From: Lederbergia lenta NBRC 16444
GTDB taxonomy: Bacteria; Bacillota; Bacilli; Bacillales; Bacillaceae_C
Length of the DNA: 64,000 bases
Reading direction: 5' to 3'
Assembly (NCBI RefSeq): GCF_001591545.1
Contig: NZ_BCVC01000001.1
Coordinates: forward strand, 496,001 to 560,000
Positions within the stretch are counted from its first letter, which is position 1; each line of letters starts with the position of its first letter. This document shows, piece by piece, positions 24,948 to 35,340 of the stretch. Below the pieces are notes generated by a model that was not told the origin of the DNA, did no database searches, and was given only the letters and a program-made list of their open reading frames with translations. A program made the position numbers and the translations under genes.

Positions 24948-26153
24948 ATGAAAAAGAAAGTTGTTCTTGCATATTCCGGTGGTTTAGATACTTCAGTAGC
25001 AATAAAATGGTTCCTTGATGAAGGATATGACGTCATTGCATGTTGTCTTGATGTTGGGGAAGGAAAAGATTTAGCGTTTATTCAATCAAAAGCATTGGAA
25101 ATGGGAGCTTCAAAAAGCCATATCATTGATGCAAAAGAAGAGTTTGCTAATGAATATGCGTTATTATCACTTCAAGCACACACGATGTATGAAGGAAAAT
25201 ACCCGCTTGTTTCTGCGTTATCAAGACCATTGATTTCTAAAAAATTAGTTGAAGTGGCCGAACAAGAAAATGCGGATGCTGTTGCACATGGCTGTACTGG
25301 AAAAGGTAATGACCAAGTCCGCTTTGAAGTTTCTATTAAAGCGTTAAATCCAAATCTGGAAGTGTTGGCACCTGTACGTGAATGGAGCTGGTCACGTGAG
25401 GAGGAGATTGCATATGCAAAAGAAAAAGGGATTCCCATTCCGATTGATTTGGATAGCCCGTATTCCGTTGACCAAAACTTGTGGGGTAGAGCCAATGAGT
25501 GTGGGATTTTAGAAGATCCATGGGTTGCACCGCCAGAGGATGCATATGATCTAACAGTTGCACTAGAGAACACGCCAGATACACCTGATGTAATCGAAAT
25601 TGATTTTGTAAAAGGGGTTCCTGTATCAATAGATGGAAAAAAATATTCTTTAAGTGAATTAATTCTAGAACTGAATACAATCGCTGGAAAACATGGTGTC
25701 GGACGTATTGACCATGTAGAAAACAGATTGGTTGGTATCAAATCTCGTGAAATTTATGAATGCCCTGGTGCTATGACACTATTAACGGCTCATAAAGAAT
25801 TGGAAGATTTAACATTGGTGAAAGAATTAGCCCATTTCAAGCCAGTGATCGAAAAGAAATTAACGGAATTAATCTATGATGGACTTTGGTTCTCGGCATT
25901 AAAACCGGCGCTGACAGCATTTTTAGAAGAAACGCAACAATACGTAAATGGCACAGTCAGAGTGAAATTATTTAAAGGTCATGCGATTGTAGAAGGTAGA
26001 AAATCACCTAATTCTTTATATGACGAAAATCTTGCAACATATACTTCTGCTGATGAATTTGATCAATCGGCATCTGTTGGTTTCATTAAACTTTGGGGGC
26101 TGCCAACAGAAGTTCACAGCATGATTCACAAAAAGGACGGGGTTAAAGCATGA
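24948..26153 (+). CDS. argG: Argininosuccinate synthase
   Basis: Condenses citrulline and aspartate with ATP in arginine biosynthesis. The nucleotide motif [11 protein letters not shown] is at residues 8-18. [13 protein letters not shown] and the [17 protein letters not shown] substrate-binding segment are intact. 401 residues is normal. SD AGGAGG lies 9 bases upstream. It overlaps argH by 4 bases (ATGA). Confidence 0.97.
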   Translation: MKKKVVLAYSGGLDTSVAIKWFLDEGYDVIACCLDVGEGKDLAFIQSKALEMGASKSHIIDAKEEFANEYALLSLQAHTMYEGKYPLVSALSRPLISKKLVEVAEQENADAVAHGCTGKGNDQVRFEVSIKALNPNLEVLAPVREWSWSREEEIAYAKEKGIPIPIDLDSPYSVDQNLWGRANECGILEDPWVAPPEDAYDLTVALENTPDTPDVIEIDFVKGVPVSIDGKKYSLSELILELNTIAGKHGVGRIDHVENRLVGIKSREIYECPGAMTLLTAHKELEDLTLVKELAHFKPVIEKKLTELIYDGLWFSALKPALTAFLEETQQYVNGTVRVKLFKGHAIVEGRKSPNSLYDENLATYTSADEFDQSASVGFIKLWGLPTEVHSMIHKKDGVKA

Positions 26154-27520
26154 AAAAAGCATGGGGAGGACGTTTTTCGAAATCGCCGGAGCAATGGATC
26201 GAAGAATTCGGTGCCTCTATCTCTTTTGACAAAGAGCTTGTTTTTGAAGACATTGAAGGCAGTATTGCTCATGTGAAAATGCTTGGGAAGACGAATATTA
26301 TCCCACTTGTCGAAAGTGAAAAAATTGCAGATGGTCTTGAGAAACTAAAAGCGAAGGCAGAAGACGGGAAGCTTGAATATTCTGCCTCTGAAGAAGATAT
26401 TCATTTAAACTTGGAAAAAATGCTGATCAAGGAAATTGGAGCAGTTGGAGGAAAACTTCATACTGGCAGAAGTCGTAATGACCAAGTAGCAACAGATATG
26501 CATCTCTATCTAAAAAAGCAAGTTGAAATAATTATTGCGCATATCAATGAACTTCAAACTGCTCTAGTTGATCAGGCAAATAAAAATGTCGAGACTGTTT
26601 TTCCAGGATATACTCATTTACAACGTGCACAACCTGTATCATTTGCACATCATTTACTCGCATACTTTTGGATGCTTGAGCGTGATAAGGAACGCTTTAC
26701 AGAGAGTTTAAAACGTATTGATATTTCTCCATTAGGAGCAAGTGCGTTAGCAGGTACCACTTTTCCAATTGATCGCCATTATGCAGCAGAGTTATTAGGT
26801 TTTTCTAGCGTATACGAAAATAGTATGGATGCGGTGAGTGATCGAGATTTTATTGTTGAATTTCTAAGTAATGCAGCTTTGACAATTACTCACTTGTCGA
26901 GACTGGCAGAAGAATTCATTCTATGGTCGAGCAAAGAGTTCAATTATATTGAGCTCGATGATACATATGCGACTGGAAGTAGTATCATGCCACAAAAGAA
27001 AAATCCTGATATGGCTGAATTGATTCGCGGTAAAAGTGGAAGAGTCATCGGAAATTTGATGTCAATGCTCACTGTTTTGAAAGGTCTACCACTAACTTAT
27101 AATAAAGATATGCAAGAAGATAAAGAAGGAATGTTTGATACTGTGCATACAATCATTGGCTCCTTAAAGATCTTTACAGGTATGATTGCTACGATGTCAG
27201 TGAAAACTGATTCAATGGAATCAGCAGTGCACCAGGACTTTTCTAATGCGACTGAGCTAGCGGATTATTTAGCAGCAAAAGGAATACCATTTAGAGAAGC
27301 ACATGAAATTGTTGGAAAATTAGTACTTTCTTGTATAAATAAAAATTGCTATTTACTCGATTTGAGATTACCTGAACTGAAAGAAGCTTGTGCTGAAATC
27401 GAAGAAGATGTGTTTACAATCTTATCTCCTGTCGAAGCTGTAAAAAGAAGAAATTCTTACGGTGGAACAGGTTTTGAACAAGTGAAAAAACAATTAGACA
27501 AAGCGCAACAATTGCTGTGA
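26150..27520 (+). CDS. argH: Argininosuccinate lyase
   Basis: Splits argininosuccinate to arginine and fumarate. The superfamily signature [12 protein letters not shown] is at about 280-291, with the catalytic His in [12 protein letters not shown] near 160. [14 protein letters not shown] near 103 binds substrate. 456 residues is normal for the family. Start overlaps the end of argG, so the two are translationally coupled. Confidence 0.97.
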   Translation: MKKAWGGRFSKSPEQWIEEFGASISFDKELVFEDIEGSIAHVKMLGKTNIIPLVESEKIADGLEKLKAKAEDGKLEYSASEEDIHLNLEKMLIKEIGAVGGKLHTGRSRNDQVATDMHLYLKKQVEIIIAHINELQTALVDQANKNVETVFPGYTHLQRAQPVSFAHHLLAYFWMLERDKERFTESLKRIDISPLGASALAGTTFPIDRHYAAELLGFSSVYENSMDAVSDRDFIVEFLSNAALTITHLSRLAEEFILWSSKEFNYIELDDTYATGSSIMPQKKNPDMAELIRGKSGRVIGNLMSMLTVLKGLPLTYNKDMQEDKEGMFDTVHTIIGSLKIFTGMIATMSVKTDSMESAVHQDFSNATELADYLAAKGIPFREAHEIVGKLVLSCINKNCYLLDLRLPELKEACAEIEEDVFTILSPVEAVKRRNSYGGTGFEQVKKQLDKAQQLL

Positions 27521-27685
27521 AATCATGCCACTAGCGTATGGAATTAAACCGTAATGAAACAACGGATAAGGTTATTACTTCATGTGAAAACTCCGTTATG
27601 TCTTGCCTAAGTAACAGCAGCTTCTTCAATGATGCTGACTCATCTTAGGAAGCGGTCATAGATAAGCGTTGACATTAGAGAATGA

Positions 27686-27725
27686 ATAAAAAGCATGCCT
27701 ACATAATGAGGCATGCTTTTTATTT
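27686..27725 (+). terminator. Terminator of argGH
   Basis: AAAAAGCATGCCT/AGGCATGCTTTTT stem with T-rich tail. It lies 165 bases after argH; the stretch between (27521-27685) shows no gene. Confidence 0.88.
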
Positions 27726-27740
27726 ATATAGGAATAATAA

Positions 27741-27777
27741 AACGATAAGCCACTCCTGTAAATGGGAATGGCTTATT
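27741..27777 (-). terminator. Terminator of the universal stress protein gene
   Basis: ATAAGCCA/TGGCTTAT stem with inner CTCC/GGGA-type pairing; on the minus strand it is followed by GTTTTATT. Confidence 0.75.
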
Positions 27778-27803
27778 GCTCAATGACATTGTCTTACATG
27801 AAT

Positions 27804-28256
27804 TTAATTATCATCAATTTCAGTTCGTACTACGAGCACATCACAGGCAGCGGCACGAGTAATTTGTTCGGAAACACTACCAATGAGTAATCGCTCAACA
27901 GCATTTAAGCCGGTTGCCCCACATATAATAAGATCGGCATTTATTTGTTTGGCAGTTTGTTTAGGGATCACACTTTTCGGTGAACCACGTTCAATAATCG
28001 TTTCCAAAGTCTTAAGGCCACGAGCCTTTGCTTCTTTTTGATATTCGTCTAGAAGGTTTTCTGCATAGTTTACAGCTCGTTCAGCCATTGTTCCGTCATA
28101 TGACTCTATCGAAACATATGATCTGGTATCAATTACATGAACTAAGGTGAGTTTTGCATTGTTTCGTATTGCAATTTGCACTGCTTTTTTAAATGCACAT
28201 TCAGCAGATTTAGAACCATCAACCGCAACTAAGATGTTTTGATAAGCTAATTCCAT
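27804..28256 (-). CDS. Universal stress protein (UspA family)
   Basis: A 150-residue single-domain Usp. The N-terminal Asp of NILVAVDGSKSAE and the C-terminal ATP-binding pattern GATGLNAVERLLIGSVSE (G-2x-G-9x-G-S) predict nucleotide binding. The ATG at 28256 is 9 bases from the SD AGGAGG; the in-frame TTG at 28262 is too close. It is a lone gene on the minus strand between argH and ald. Specific role unknown. Confidence 0.9.
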   Translation of the reverse strand: MELAYQNILVAVDGSKSAECAFKKAVQIAIRNNAKLTLVHVIDTRSYVSIESYDGTMAERAVNYAENLLDEYQKEAKARGLKTLETIIERGSPKSVIPKQTAKQINADLIICGATGLNAVERLLIGSVSEQITRAAACDVLVVRTEIDDN

Positions 28257-28353
28257 TTGCAATCGCCTCCTTAATTTATTTTAACATGTTTCGACTAGTA
28301 TATCTGTTCTCGGATATCAAATAATAAAAAAAGTAATGAAGGAGTTGATAAAA

Positions 28354-28506
28354 GTGGAAAAAAGCGACCAAAACTCATTTATTTCCAAGGATGAAAAGAG
28401 TAATGATCAAACAATTAAACAAATTAATGAGATGTATGCTACTGGTGTAGTAGAAGAATTGGATGAATGGGCTAATCAAAAAGAGCAAGCTTTTTTAGAC
28501 GAGTAG
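28354..28506 (+). CDS. Small acidic protein, 50 residues, unknown
   Basis: A short reading frame from GTG 28354 to TAG 28506, with a perfect SD AAGGAG (28339-28344) nine bases upstream. The product starts MEKSDQNSFISKDEK and ends EWANQKEQAFLDE; it is hydrophilic, acidic and probably helical in its second half (TIKQINEMYATGVVEELDEW). No cysteine, no membrane segment. It is divergent from the Usp gene and precedes ald. I do not recognise a family. The SD, codon use and clean length favour a real gene. Confidence 0.7.
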   Translation: MEKSDQNSFISKDEKSNDQTIKQINEMYATGVVEELDEWANQKEQAFLDE

Positions 28507-28648
28507 CTTTCAGTGAAAAATATACAATGTATACACTTTTCATTATGAATTTTCTAACATTCTCTTGCTTTCGATGGAAAAAAGCTGTTATCAATTGTCG
28601 AAAATGTTATATTGGTAATGTAGAATCATCGAACAGGAGGACGAAGGA

Positions 28649-29764
28649 ATGCAGATCGGAATACCGAAAGAGACAAAAAACAATGAAAATCGGGTTGCGA
28701 TGACCCCTGCTGGAGCAATGACACTAACAGCAGCCGGCCATGAAGTTTATATTGAAACTGGAGCCGGACTCGTTTCGGGATTCACTGATGAAGATTATGT
28801 AGAAGCGGGCGCGAAAATCGTAAATAGCGCTGAAAAAGCTTGGTCATTTGAAATGGTAATGAAAGTAAAAGAACCATCACGCGAAGAATATCGGTTCTTT
28901 CATGAAGATCTGATATTATTTACCTATTTGCACCTTGCTGCTGAATCAGAATTGACCGAAGCTTTGGTGGCAAATAAAGTAACGGGGATTGCGTATGAAA
29001 CAGTTCAACACCCTAATGGTGGTTTACCACTATTAACTCCGATGAGTGAAGTTGCCGGTAGGATGGCAGTACAAGTAGGAGCACAGTTTCTTGAGAAAAA
29101 TTATGGTGGACAAGGAATTTTATTGTCGGGTGTACCTGGTGTACAACGAGGGGTAGTTACTATTATTGGTGGCGGAGTTGCAGGATTAAATGCCGCGAAA
29201 ATGGCTGTCGGGTTTGGTGCACAAGTAAATATAATCGATTTAAATCCAGCGCGTTTAAGACAACTGGATGAAGTTTTCGGTAATAATGTGAGCACATTAA
29301 TATCAAATCCTTATAATATAGCCGAGGCTGTACGTGCTTCCGATCTGGTGATTGGAACAGTATTAATTCCAGGTGCAAAAGCACCAAAACTAGTTACAAC
29401 GAATATGATTAAAACAATGAAGCCAGGTTCTGTAGTAATTGATATTGCTATTGATCAAGGTGGTATTTTTGAAACGTCTGATCGAGTAACCACTCATGCA
29501 GAACCAACATATGTGAAGCACGGTGTTGTGCATTATGCAGTTGCGAATATGCCAGGTGCAGTTCCTAGAACTTCAACATTTGCGTTAACGAATGCAACTG
29601 TACCATATGCGTTACGGATAGCGAACAAAGGATTTAAACAAGCGATTTTAGAAGATGAAGCTTTGTTAAAGGGCGTAAATACGTTTAATGGCCACGTCAC
29701 TTACCGAGCGGTTGCTGAGGCGCTAGAACTTCCATATCAAGAGGTAAAACAATTATTACAATAA
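28649..29764 (+). CDS. ald: Alanine dehydrogenase
   Basis: NAD-dependent interconversion of alanine and pyruvate + ammonia, important for using alanine and in Bacillus for sporulation energy and germination control. Starts [20 protein letters not shown], typical of the family. Active-site Lys is in [13 protein letters not shown] (near 74) and His in FTYLHLAAE (near 95). The Rossmann [13 protein letters not shown] is near 173. Full 371 residues. SD AGGAGG upstream. Confidence 0.97.
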   Translation: MQIGIPKETKNNENRVAMTPAGAMTLTAAGHEVYIETGAGLVSGFTDEDYVEAGAKIVNSAEKAWSFEMVMKVKEPSREEYRFFHEDLILFTYLHLAAESELTEALVANKVTGIAYETVQHPNGGLPLLTPMSEVAGRMAVQVGAQFLEKNYGGQGILLSGVPGVQRGVVTIIGGGVAGLNAAKMAVGFGAQVNIIDLNPARLRQLDEVFGNNVSTLISNPYNIAEAVRASDLVIGTVLIPGAKAPKLVTTNMIKTMKPGSVVIDIAIDQGGIFETSDRVTTHAEPTYVKHGVVHYAVANMPGAVPRTSTFALTNATVPYALRIANKGFKQAILEDEALLKGVNTFNGHVTYRAVAEALELPYQEVKQLLQ

Positions 29765-29767
29765 TAA

Positions 29768-29806
29768 AGCAAAACAACCACCTGAATTATAGGTGGTTGT
29801 TTTTTA
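29768..29806 (+). terminator. Terminator of ald
   Basis: Perfect 13-bp stem AAAACAACCACCT (29771-29783) with 29791-29803, then T. Confidence 0.92.
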
Positions 29807-29927
29807 AGGAGGTGCTTTCCCCATCAGTTAAAGATGCCAAAGGATGACAGCCAGTAAGAGAGGAACGATCGCTAGTAAGCTTGGATGATTAACCTTTTAT
29901 ATGCTTACCTTTTAGACGAAAAAACAG

Positions 29928-29968
29928 ATGAATGTTAGGGGACATCCATCTGTTTTAAAATAATATTG
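29928..29968 (-). terminator. Terminator of the Xaa-Pro peptidase gene
   Basis: AAAACAGATG/CATCTGTTTT (29931-29940, 29957-29966), followed by TTTTCG on the minus strand. Confidence 0.82.
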
Positions 29969-29980
29969 TTTTTATGAAAA

Positions 29981-31075
29981 TTAAACGATTTGTAGTGATT
30001 TAGGAAACTTCGTAAGCGTTTCTACACCGTTTTCGGATAGGTAGACATCGTCTTCAATGCGCACGCCGGCAACTTCGGGAACGTATATTCCAGGTTCGAT
30101 CGTAAATACCATTCCAGGTTTTATTTCTAACTCATTAGTAGCTGTCATAGATGGATACTCATGAACGCTAATCCCAAGGCCATGTCCTAGACGATGTGGA
30201 AAATAGTCACCATATCCAGCATCTTGGATAATCTGCCTAGCTGTCAAATCAAGTTCCGAAGCTTTCACACCAGGTTTTACAGCGTTCAAAGCAACTTCTT
30301 CTGCTTGTAAAACAGTTTGGTAAATATGAGCTTGCTTATCAGAAATATCTCCATAGGCAATCGTTCTAGTAATATCAGAGCAGTATCCTTCGAAAATGAC
30401 TCCGAGGTCGAACAGAACAAGATCACCTTTTTGAATTTTTGTAAGTCCAGGTGTTCCATGTGGAAGCGCAGCGTTTGCGCCAGTCAGTACCATCGTGTCA
30501 AATGACATACCCGAAACACCTTTTTTCTTTACTTCATATTCAATAGTAGCAATCAAATCAAGTTCCGTTTTCCCCGCTGCAATTTCATTCATGCCGACTT
30601 GAACAGCAAAATCAGCAAGTTCACACGCTTTTTTTAGCAAAGAAATTTCTTTATCATCTTTAATCATTCTAAGCTCGTTAAGAACAGCTTCAGCTCTTAC
30701 GAAATTTGCACCTGTAAAACGATTGGCTAGCTCTTCATATCGTTCCAAATTTAAGTGCTCTTTTTCAACTGCCCATTTTCGTATTTTATCAACGCGGCGT
30801 TTTATCGATTTTTCAACGAGTCCCCATGTGTCGTCCGTATCACTATAGCCTAAAATTTCGTATTCCCAGCCAGCGTTCTTTGCGTCTAGTGTCTCCATTC
30901 CAGGACAGATGAGAAATGGTTCGGCCTCTTGAAAAACGGCTAATCCTAATAATCTTTCGTGAGGCTCACTTCGAAAACCGGTTAAGTAAAAAACATTATC
31001 GGGTGAGGTAATAAAAGCAGCATCAATATCTTCTTCTTTCATCCAATCAATCAATTTATTTAATCTTTGATTCAT
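29981..31075 (-). CDS. Xaa-Pro dipeptidase/aminopeptidase (M24B)
   Basis: Cuts peptides next to proline in the cytoplasm with two metal ions. The five metal ligands are seen in order: Asp in VLFDLGV, Asp in YCSDITRT, His in HRLGHGLG, Glu in FTIEPGIY and Glu in VRIEDDV. The N-terminal ~130 residues form the creatinase-like domain. 364 residues fits PepQ-like enzymes such as YkvY and YqhT. SD AGGAGATG precedes the ATG. Exact specificity cannot be told. Confidence 0.92.
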   Translation of the reverse strand: MNQRLNKLIDWMKEEDIDAAFITSPDNVFYLTGFRSEPHERLLGLAVFQEAEPFLICPGMETLDAKNAGWEYEILGYSDTDDTWGLVEKSIKRRVDKIRKWAVEKEHLNLERYEELANRFTGANFVRAEAVLNELRMIKDDKEISLLKKACELADFAVQVGMNEIAAGKTELDLIATIEYEVKKKGVSGMSFDTMVLTGANAALPHGTPGLTKIQKGDLVLFDLGVIFEGYCSDITRTIAYGDISDKQAHIYQTVLQAEEVALNAVKPGVKASELDLTARQIIQDAGYGDYFPHRLGHGLGISVHEYPSMTATNELEIKPGMVFTIEPGIYVPEVAGVRIEDDVYLSENGVETLTKFPKSLQIV

Positions 31076-31209
31076 CTTCGTTCATCTCCTAAAAATTAAT
31101 TCCATGTTAAGGGTATCAGTTTTGAGGGTAAAAAAAAAGAAAGCTGTTAAAAAATATTTGCTTGGACTGGTATAATAGAGAAAAAAGTAGCAGAAGGAGT
31201 GTTTAAATA

Positions 31210-31893
31210 ATGAAAATCTCTTATCACGGACATTCAGTTATTAAAATAGAAACAAATGGAAAGCAGATTATTATTGATCCTTTTATTACTGGAAATGAAT
31301 TGACAGACTTAAGCGCAGAAAATGAAAATCCCGATGTCATTATTTTAACGCACGGCCATAGTGACCACGTAGGAGATACAGAATCGATTGCTCAACGTTC
31401 TAATGCGCTTGTAATCGCTCCTAATGAGTTAGCAACGTATCTAGAATGGCAAGGATTACGTACACATCCAATGCATATAGGGGGTGCATATACTTTCGAT
31501 TTTGGGAAAGTGAAATTGACACCAGCGTTTCATGGATCCGCGATCTTTACTGAGGATAAAGAAATTATATATTTAGGAATGCCTGCTGGCGTTTTATTTA
31601 TGGCTGAAGGTAAAACCATCTATCATGCTGGAGATACGGCTTTATTTTCAGATATGAAATTGATAGGTGAACGTCATCCGATTGATATAGCCTTTTTGCC
31701 AATTGGAGATAATTTTACGATGGGACCTGAAGATGCAGCGTTGGCTGCTAAATTCCTCGGAGCGAAAACGGTTGTTCCAATCCATTATAATACTTTCCCG
31801 CCGATCAAACAGGACCCGCAAGTATTTATTGATTTACTTGAAAGTGATATACACGGAAAAGTAATGATAGCAGGGGAGACGATTGAAATATAA
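31210..31893 (+). CDS. ytkL: Metal-dependent hydrolase, UPF0173 (YtkL)
   Basis: Metallo-beta-lactamase fold protein of 227 residues. The metal motif HGHSDHVGD lies near 55, with further ligands in YHAGDTAL (near 143) and VPIHYNTFP near the C-terminus. Family members have no known substrate. SD AGAAGGAG lies 10 bases upstream. Divergent from the Xaa-Pro peptidase gene, followed by a clear terminator. Confidence 0.9.
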   Translation: MKISYHGHSVIKIETNGKQIIIDPFITGNELTDLSAENENPDVIILTHGHSDHVGDTESIAQRSNALVIAPNELATYLEWQGLRTHPMHIGGAYTFDFGKVKLTPAFHGSAIFTEDKEIIYLGMPAGVLFMAEGKTIYHAGDTALFSDMKLIGERHPIDIAFLPIGDNFTMGPEDAALAAKFLGAKTVVPIHYNTFPPIKQDPQVFIDLLESDIHGKVMIAGETIEI

Positions 31894-31911
31894 AAGTTAT
31901 TTGAAAAGGCC

Positions 31912-31948
31912 ACTAATCTTAGTGGTCTTTTATTTTTGCTAAAACCTG
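31912..31948 (+). terminator. Terminator of ytkL
   Basis: AAAAGGCCACT/AGTGGTCTTTT (31914-31924, 31931-31941) with T-rich tail. Confidence 0.85.
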
Positions 31949-32038
31949 TGAACAATGAAGCAGAAGTGAACAGATCCTAAGCAAGTCCTAGCCAATACTT
32001 GCATAGACTAATTAAAAGAGTATAAGGGGGGCTAATAT

Positions 32039-32281
32039 ATGCGTAATCGTTATTTAATCTGTTTACTATTATGTGCTGTCATGCTTTACTTAGCGTTACC
32101 AGCAATAGAGTTAAAAGCTGAAGGAATGAAAGGCTTATTCTCCATTACATGGATCGCGTTTGTCCTGCTTGTGATTGCAGGTAATCTATCTGCTCTTTTG
32201 TTTTCACCTAAAAGACAACAAAGTAACAAAGTGGATAATCGAGCAGATATAAAAAAGATGAAAAGAATTCGCGCTCGCTAA
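32039..32281 (+). CDS. Small membrane protein, unknown
   Basis: An 80-residue protein with two hydrophobic helices (about 6-23 and 33-54) and a basic tail ending KKMKRIRAR. SD GGGGGG lies 8 bases before the ATG. It sits 78 bases before ytoI in the same direction and may be cotranscribed. I do not recognise a family; the composition suggests a two-pass protein with its tail in the cytoplasm. Confidence 0.65.
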   Translation: MRNRYLICLLLCAVMLYLALPAIELKAEGMKGLFSITWIAFVLLVIAGNLSALLFSPKRQQSNKVDNRADIKKMKRIRAR

Positions 32282-32359
32282 GCAGTCTGAAAATTGAAGA
32301 TAGAAGCTTTTCTCGATATACTAGAAGTAATAGCTAGGTTAGAGAGAAGGGTGAAAAGC

Positions 32360-33670
32360 TTGGCAACTAAGCATGAACAAATTATTCGCTATATTGATGG
32401 CTTGCCAGTTGGTGAGAAAATTTCAGTGCGACAAATTGCGAGAACATTGAATGTGAGTGACGGCACAGCCTACAGGGCAATTAAAGATGCTGAAAATAAA
32501 GGATATGTGAGCACGATCGAACGGGTCGGTACTATTCGAATAGAGCGAAAGAAAAAAGAGAACATTGAGAAACTTACATTTGCAGAAATTGTGAATATTA
32601 TTGATGGGCAAGTACTGGGCGGAAAAGATGGGTTACACAAAACATTAACTAAATTTGTCATTGGTGCCATGACTCTCGACGCAATGATGAGATATACGGG
32701 CGCAGGAAACTTACTAATTGTCGGAAATCGTACCAAAGCCCATGAAAATGCATTAAGGGCAGGAGCAGCGGTGCTCATTACAGGAGGATTTGATACAGAA
32801 GAGCATGTAAAGCGTTTGGCTGATGAGTTAGAGCTACCGATACTTACTACTAGCTATGATAGCTTTACAGTTGCTACGATGATTAACCGTGCTATTTATG
32901 ACCAATTGATAAAGAAAGAAATTATCTTGGTGGAAGATATACTTACACCTGTCGAAGAGGCGGCAAGTATGGAAATGAAATCGACCGTTGAAGATTGGTA
33001 CAATATGAAAAAAGAAACAGATCATAGTCGTTTTCCAGTGCTTGATGCACGTATGAAAGTACAGGGTATGGTAACTGGGAAAGATGTGATAGGGCAAGAT
33101 TATTCTTTGTCTATAGATAAGGTGATGACAAAAAACCCACTAACTGTAGGAAGAAAAACGAGTGTTGCATCTGTGGCGCATGCCATGATATGGGAAGGGA
33201 TCGAAGTGTTGCCTGTAGTGGATGACCAGCAGCGATTTGAGGGGATTATTAGTAGACAAGATGTGCTTAAGGCTCTTCAAATGGCCCAACGTCAGCCGCA
33301 AGTAGGGGAAACAATCGATGATACCGTTTCTAATCAATTGTCATCCAATCAACAAAAGGATGACGGATCTTTTACTTTTGAAGTTACACCACAGATGACT
33401 AATCAATTAGGGACAATCTCTTACGGTGTTTTTACAACGATTGTAGCTGAAGCGACCAACCGCGTATTTAGACAGCAAAAGAAAGGCGAAGTAGCCGTTG
33501 AAAGCATGACGATTTATTTTTTGAAACCTGTACAAATAGATAGTGTGCTCCAGATACAGCCAATGGTGTTAGAAGCAGGGAGAAAGTTTGGAAAGGTCGA
33601 TGTTGAGGTGTACAACGGAAATGAAATCGTGGGAAAAGCCCTAATGATGTGCAGGCTTATTGATAGATAA
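32360..33670 (+). CDS. ytoI: HTH-DRTGG-CBS-hotdog regulator YtoI
   Basis: A four-part protein of 436 residues. Residues 1-65 hold a winged helix (EKISVRQIARTLNVSDGTAYRAIKDAE). Then come a DRTGG domain (about 75-185), two CBS motifs (about 195-310, adenosyl-ligand binding) and a C-terminal hotdog fold (about 345-436). Order and start (MATKHEQII) match B. subtilis YtoI. The TTG at 32360 is chosen because AAGGGTG lies 6 bases upstream and orthologues begin there. Ligand and targets are unknown. Confidence 0.92.
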   Translation: MATKHEQIIRYIDGLPVGEKISVRQIARTLNVSDGTAYRAIKDAENKGYVSTIERVGTIRIERKKKENIEKLTFAEIVNIIDGQVLGGKDGLHKTLTKFVIGAMTLDAMMRYTGAGNLLIVGNRTKAHENALRAGAAVLITGGFDTEEHVKRLADELELPILTTSYDSFTVATMINRAIYDQLIKKEIILVEDILTPVEEAASMEMKSTVEDWYNMKKETDHSRFPVLDARMKVQGMVTGKDVIGQDYSLSIDKVMTKNPLTVGRKTSVASVAHAMIWEGIEVLPVVDDQQRFEGIISRQDVLKALQMAQRQPQVGETIDDTVSNQLSSNQQKDDGSFTFEVTPQMTNQLGTISYGVFTTIVAEATNRVFRQQKKGEVAVESMTIYFLKPVQIDSVLQIQPMVLEAGRKFGKVDVEVYNGNEIVGKALMMCRLIDR

Positions 33671-33741
33671 TAAGAAAGTGCATGTGCCACATTATGCTTA
33701 CAGCTTTTATCACCTGGCGTTAAAGGACTCTACGGTGTAAA

Positions 33742-33770
33742 ATAGCCGCTTCCAATTGAAAGCGGCTTGT
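33742..33770. terminator. Stem-loop between ytoI and ytpI
   Basis: AGCCGCTT/AAGCGGCT-type stem (33744-33767). The T-run is better on the minus strand (ATTTTAC), so it may mainly serve ytpI, and weakly ytoI. Confidence 0.6.
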
Positions 33771-33825
33771 ATTATGGGGGAAACTATGTGATTCTCGACT
33801 TGTGTTTGTCGCCTTCTGCTTTTGG

Positions 33826-34131
33826 TTATTGTCTAGCTATTTCTTCCGCTTCTCTAACCGCATAAGGAATATGGTGTAGGTATGTTTTAAATCCTACCCA
33901 CGCGTTAAGTCCTCCTAGGAGAATAAAGATAATTGCTACGATATATGTAGTTGTTGTGTCATAAAGAAATAATTGATTTAGACCAAACAAAGCTACAAAT
34001 AAACCAAGGGCCATACCGGATTTTCCGTTTAATAATTTTCTTTCCATTGGCCGTTTGCTTCGCACATATTTGATTTTATAATATACATAGAAAGATAATG
34101 ATAATACAATCAATATTACTAGAATTTTCAT
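33826..34131 (-). CDS. ytpI: YtpI-family membrane protein
   Basis: A 101-residue protein with three hydrophobic segments (about 2-20, 40-58, 62-80). The segment GKSGMALGLFVALFGLNQLFLYDT is characteristic of the YtpI family. The ATG at 34131 has GGAGGAT nine bases upstream; a longer in-frame extension lacks a start signal. Between ytoI and nrnA as in B. subtilis. Function unknown. Confidence 0.85.
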   Translation of the reverse strand: MKILVILIVLSLSFYVYYKIKYVRSKRPMERKLLNGKSGMALGLFVALFGLNQLFLYDTTTTYIVAIIFILLGGLNAWVGFKTYLHHIPYAVREAEEIARQ

Positions 34132-34300
34132 AAGAAAAGTATCCTCCGTTTCAAGAAAGCTAGTTACTCTCTTATTGTAACGTAAAAATGAAGGATTACT
34201 ACAGAAGATAAATGAAAAATACTTGAACTTTGAAAAGGAATGCAAAAAAAGATAAGGAAACCTCGCCTATCTCCGCAGGTCGAGGGAAGGGAGTAAACAA

Positions 34301-35233
34301 ATGAAACAGGAAATACTTGAGGCAATTAAACGTTTTAATACGATAATTATCCATCGTCATGTACGACCGGATCCTGATGCATATGGATCACAAGGTGGGC
34401 TTGCAGAGATTTTACAAGCCTCCTACCCAGATAAAAATATTTACACTGTAGGAGAGCGGGACTTCGGGCTTGATTTCTTGCGTATCCCTGATGAGATTTC
34501 TGACGAAACATATAGTGGAGCACTTGTAATTGTTTGTGATACGGCGAACCAAGAGAGAGTAAGCGATTCTAGATATACATCAGGGGAGATGCTTATTAAA
34601 ATAGATCATCATCCTAATAATGATGCGTACGGTGATATTTTATGGGTCGATACGGCTGCATCTTCTACTAGCGAAATGATATATGAATTTTATTTATTTG
34701 GGAAAGATCAAGGGCTAATAATGACTGATGAGGGAGCACGGCTGTTGTTTTCCGGAATTGTCGGTGATACGGGGAGATTTCTTTATCCGAGTACTTCGCA
34801 AAAAACATTTAAGTATGCAGGCGAACTAATAGGATATTCATTTAGTCGTACTGAATTATTCAATCATATGTATGAACTTGAACCAAATGTTATAAAGTTA
34901 CAAGGTTATGTTTTGGAGAAATTTCAAATGAACGAAGATGGAGCAGCGACTATTGCTCTTAATAAGGAAATATTGGCAGCTTGTGAAACTACCCCTTCAG
35001 AAGCATCCATTTTGGTTAGTTCCCTCGGTAATATAAAAGGAATAAAGGCATGGTGCTTTTTTATTGAAGAGGAAGATCAGATCAGGGTGCGCTTACGCTC
35101 TAAAGGTCCAATCATAAATACTATTGCCATGAAACATGGCGGGGGTGGCCATCCACTTGCTGCTGGAACTTCTGTTCATACTTGGGAGGAAGCAGAAGAC
35201 GTGAAAAAGGACCTAGAAAAGGTATGTAAATAA
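34301..35233 (+). CDS. nrnA: Oligoribonuclease/pAp phosphatase NrnA
   Basis: DHH/DHHA1 phosphoesterase that degrades nano-RNAs of 2-5 nucleotides and dephosphorylates 3',5'-pAp. Metal motifs appear in order: HRHVRPDPDAYGS (near 18), VCDTAN (near 80) and the DHH motif KIDHHPNND (near 104). The DHHA1 motif HGGGGHPLAAG ends the protein. 310 residues, as in B. subtilis YtqI. The start has the SD GAAGGGAG. Confidence 0.95.
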   Translation: MKQEILEAIKRFNTIIIHRHVRPDPDAYGSQGGLAEILQASYPDKNIYTVGERDFGLDFLRIPDEISDETYSGALVIVCDTANQERVSDSRYTSGEMLIKIDHHPNNDAYGDILWVDTAASSTSEMIYEFYLFGKDQGLIMTDEGARLLFSGIVGDTGRFLYPSTSQKTFKYAGELIGYSFSRTELFNHMYELEPNVIKLQGYVLEKFQMNEDGAATIALNKEILAACETTPSEASILVSSLGNIKGIKAWCFFIEEEDQIRVRLRSKGPIINTIAMKHGGGGHPLAAGTSVHTWEEAEDVKKDLEKVCK

Positions 35234-35253
35234 ACAAATATGCTATGTTCTAA

Positions 35254-35290
35254 TTAGGCGCCTACATTCATGACTAAGGCGCCTTTTATT
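35254..35290 (+). terminator. Terminator of nrnA
   Basis: TAGGCGCCT ... AAGGCGCCTTTT pairing across a 12-base loop, followed by TTATTAT. Confidence 0.8.
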
Positions 35291-35340
35291 ATCATTCTTT
35301 CTGCCCTATACATATCAATACTAGGCTCTAAGATTTTTCT

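Noticed and set aside
25172-25741. A long open frame on the opposite strand inside argG.
   Set aside because: Shadow of a conserved gene: no ribosome binding site, unusual composition (Ser/Thr-rich), and no family resemblance.
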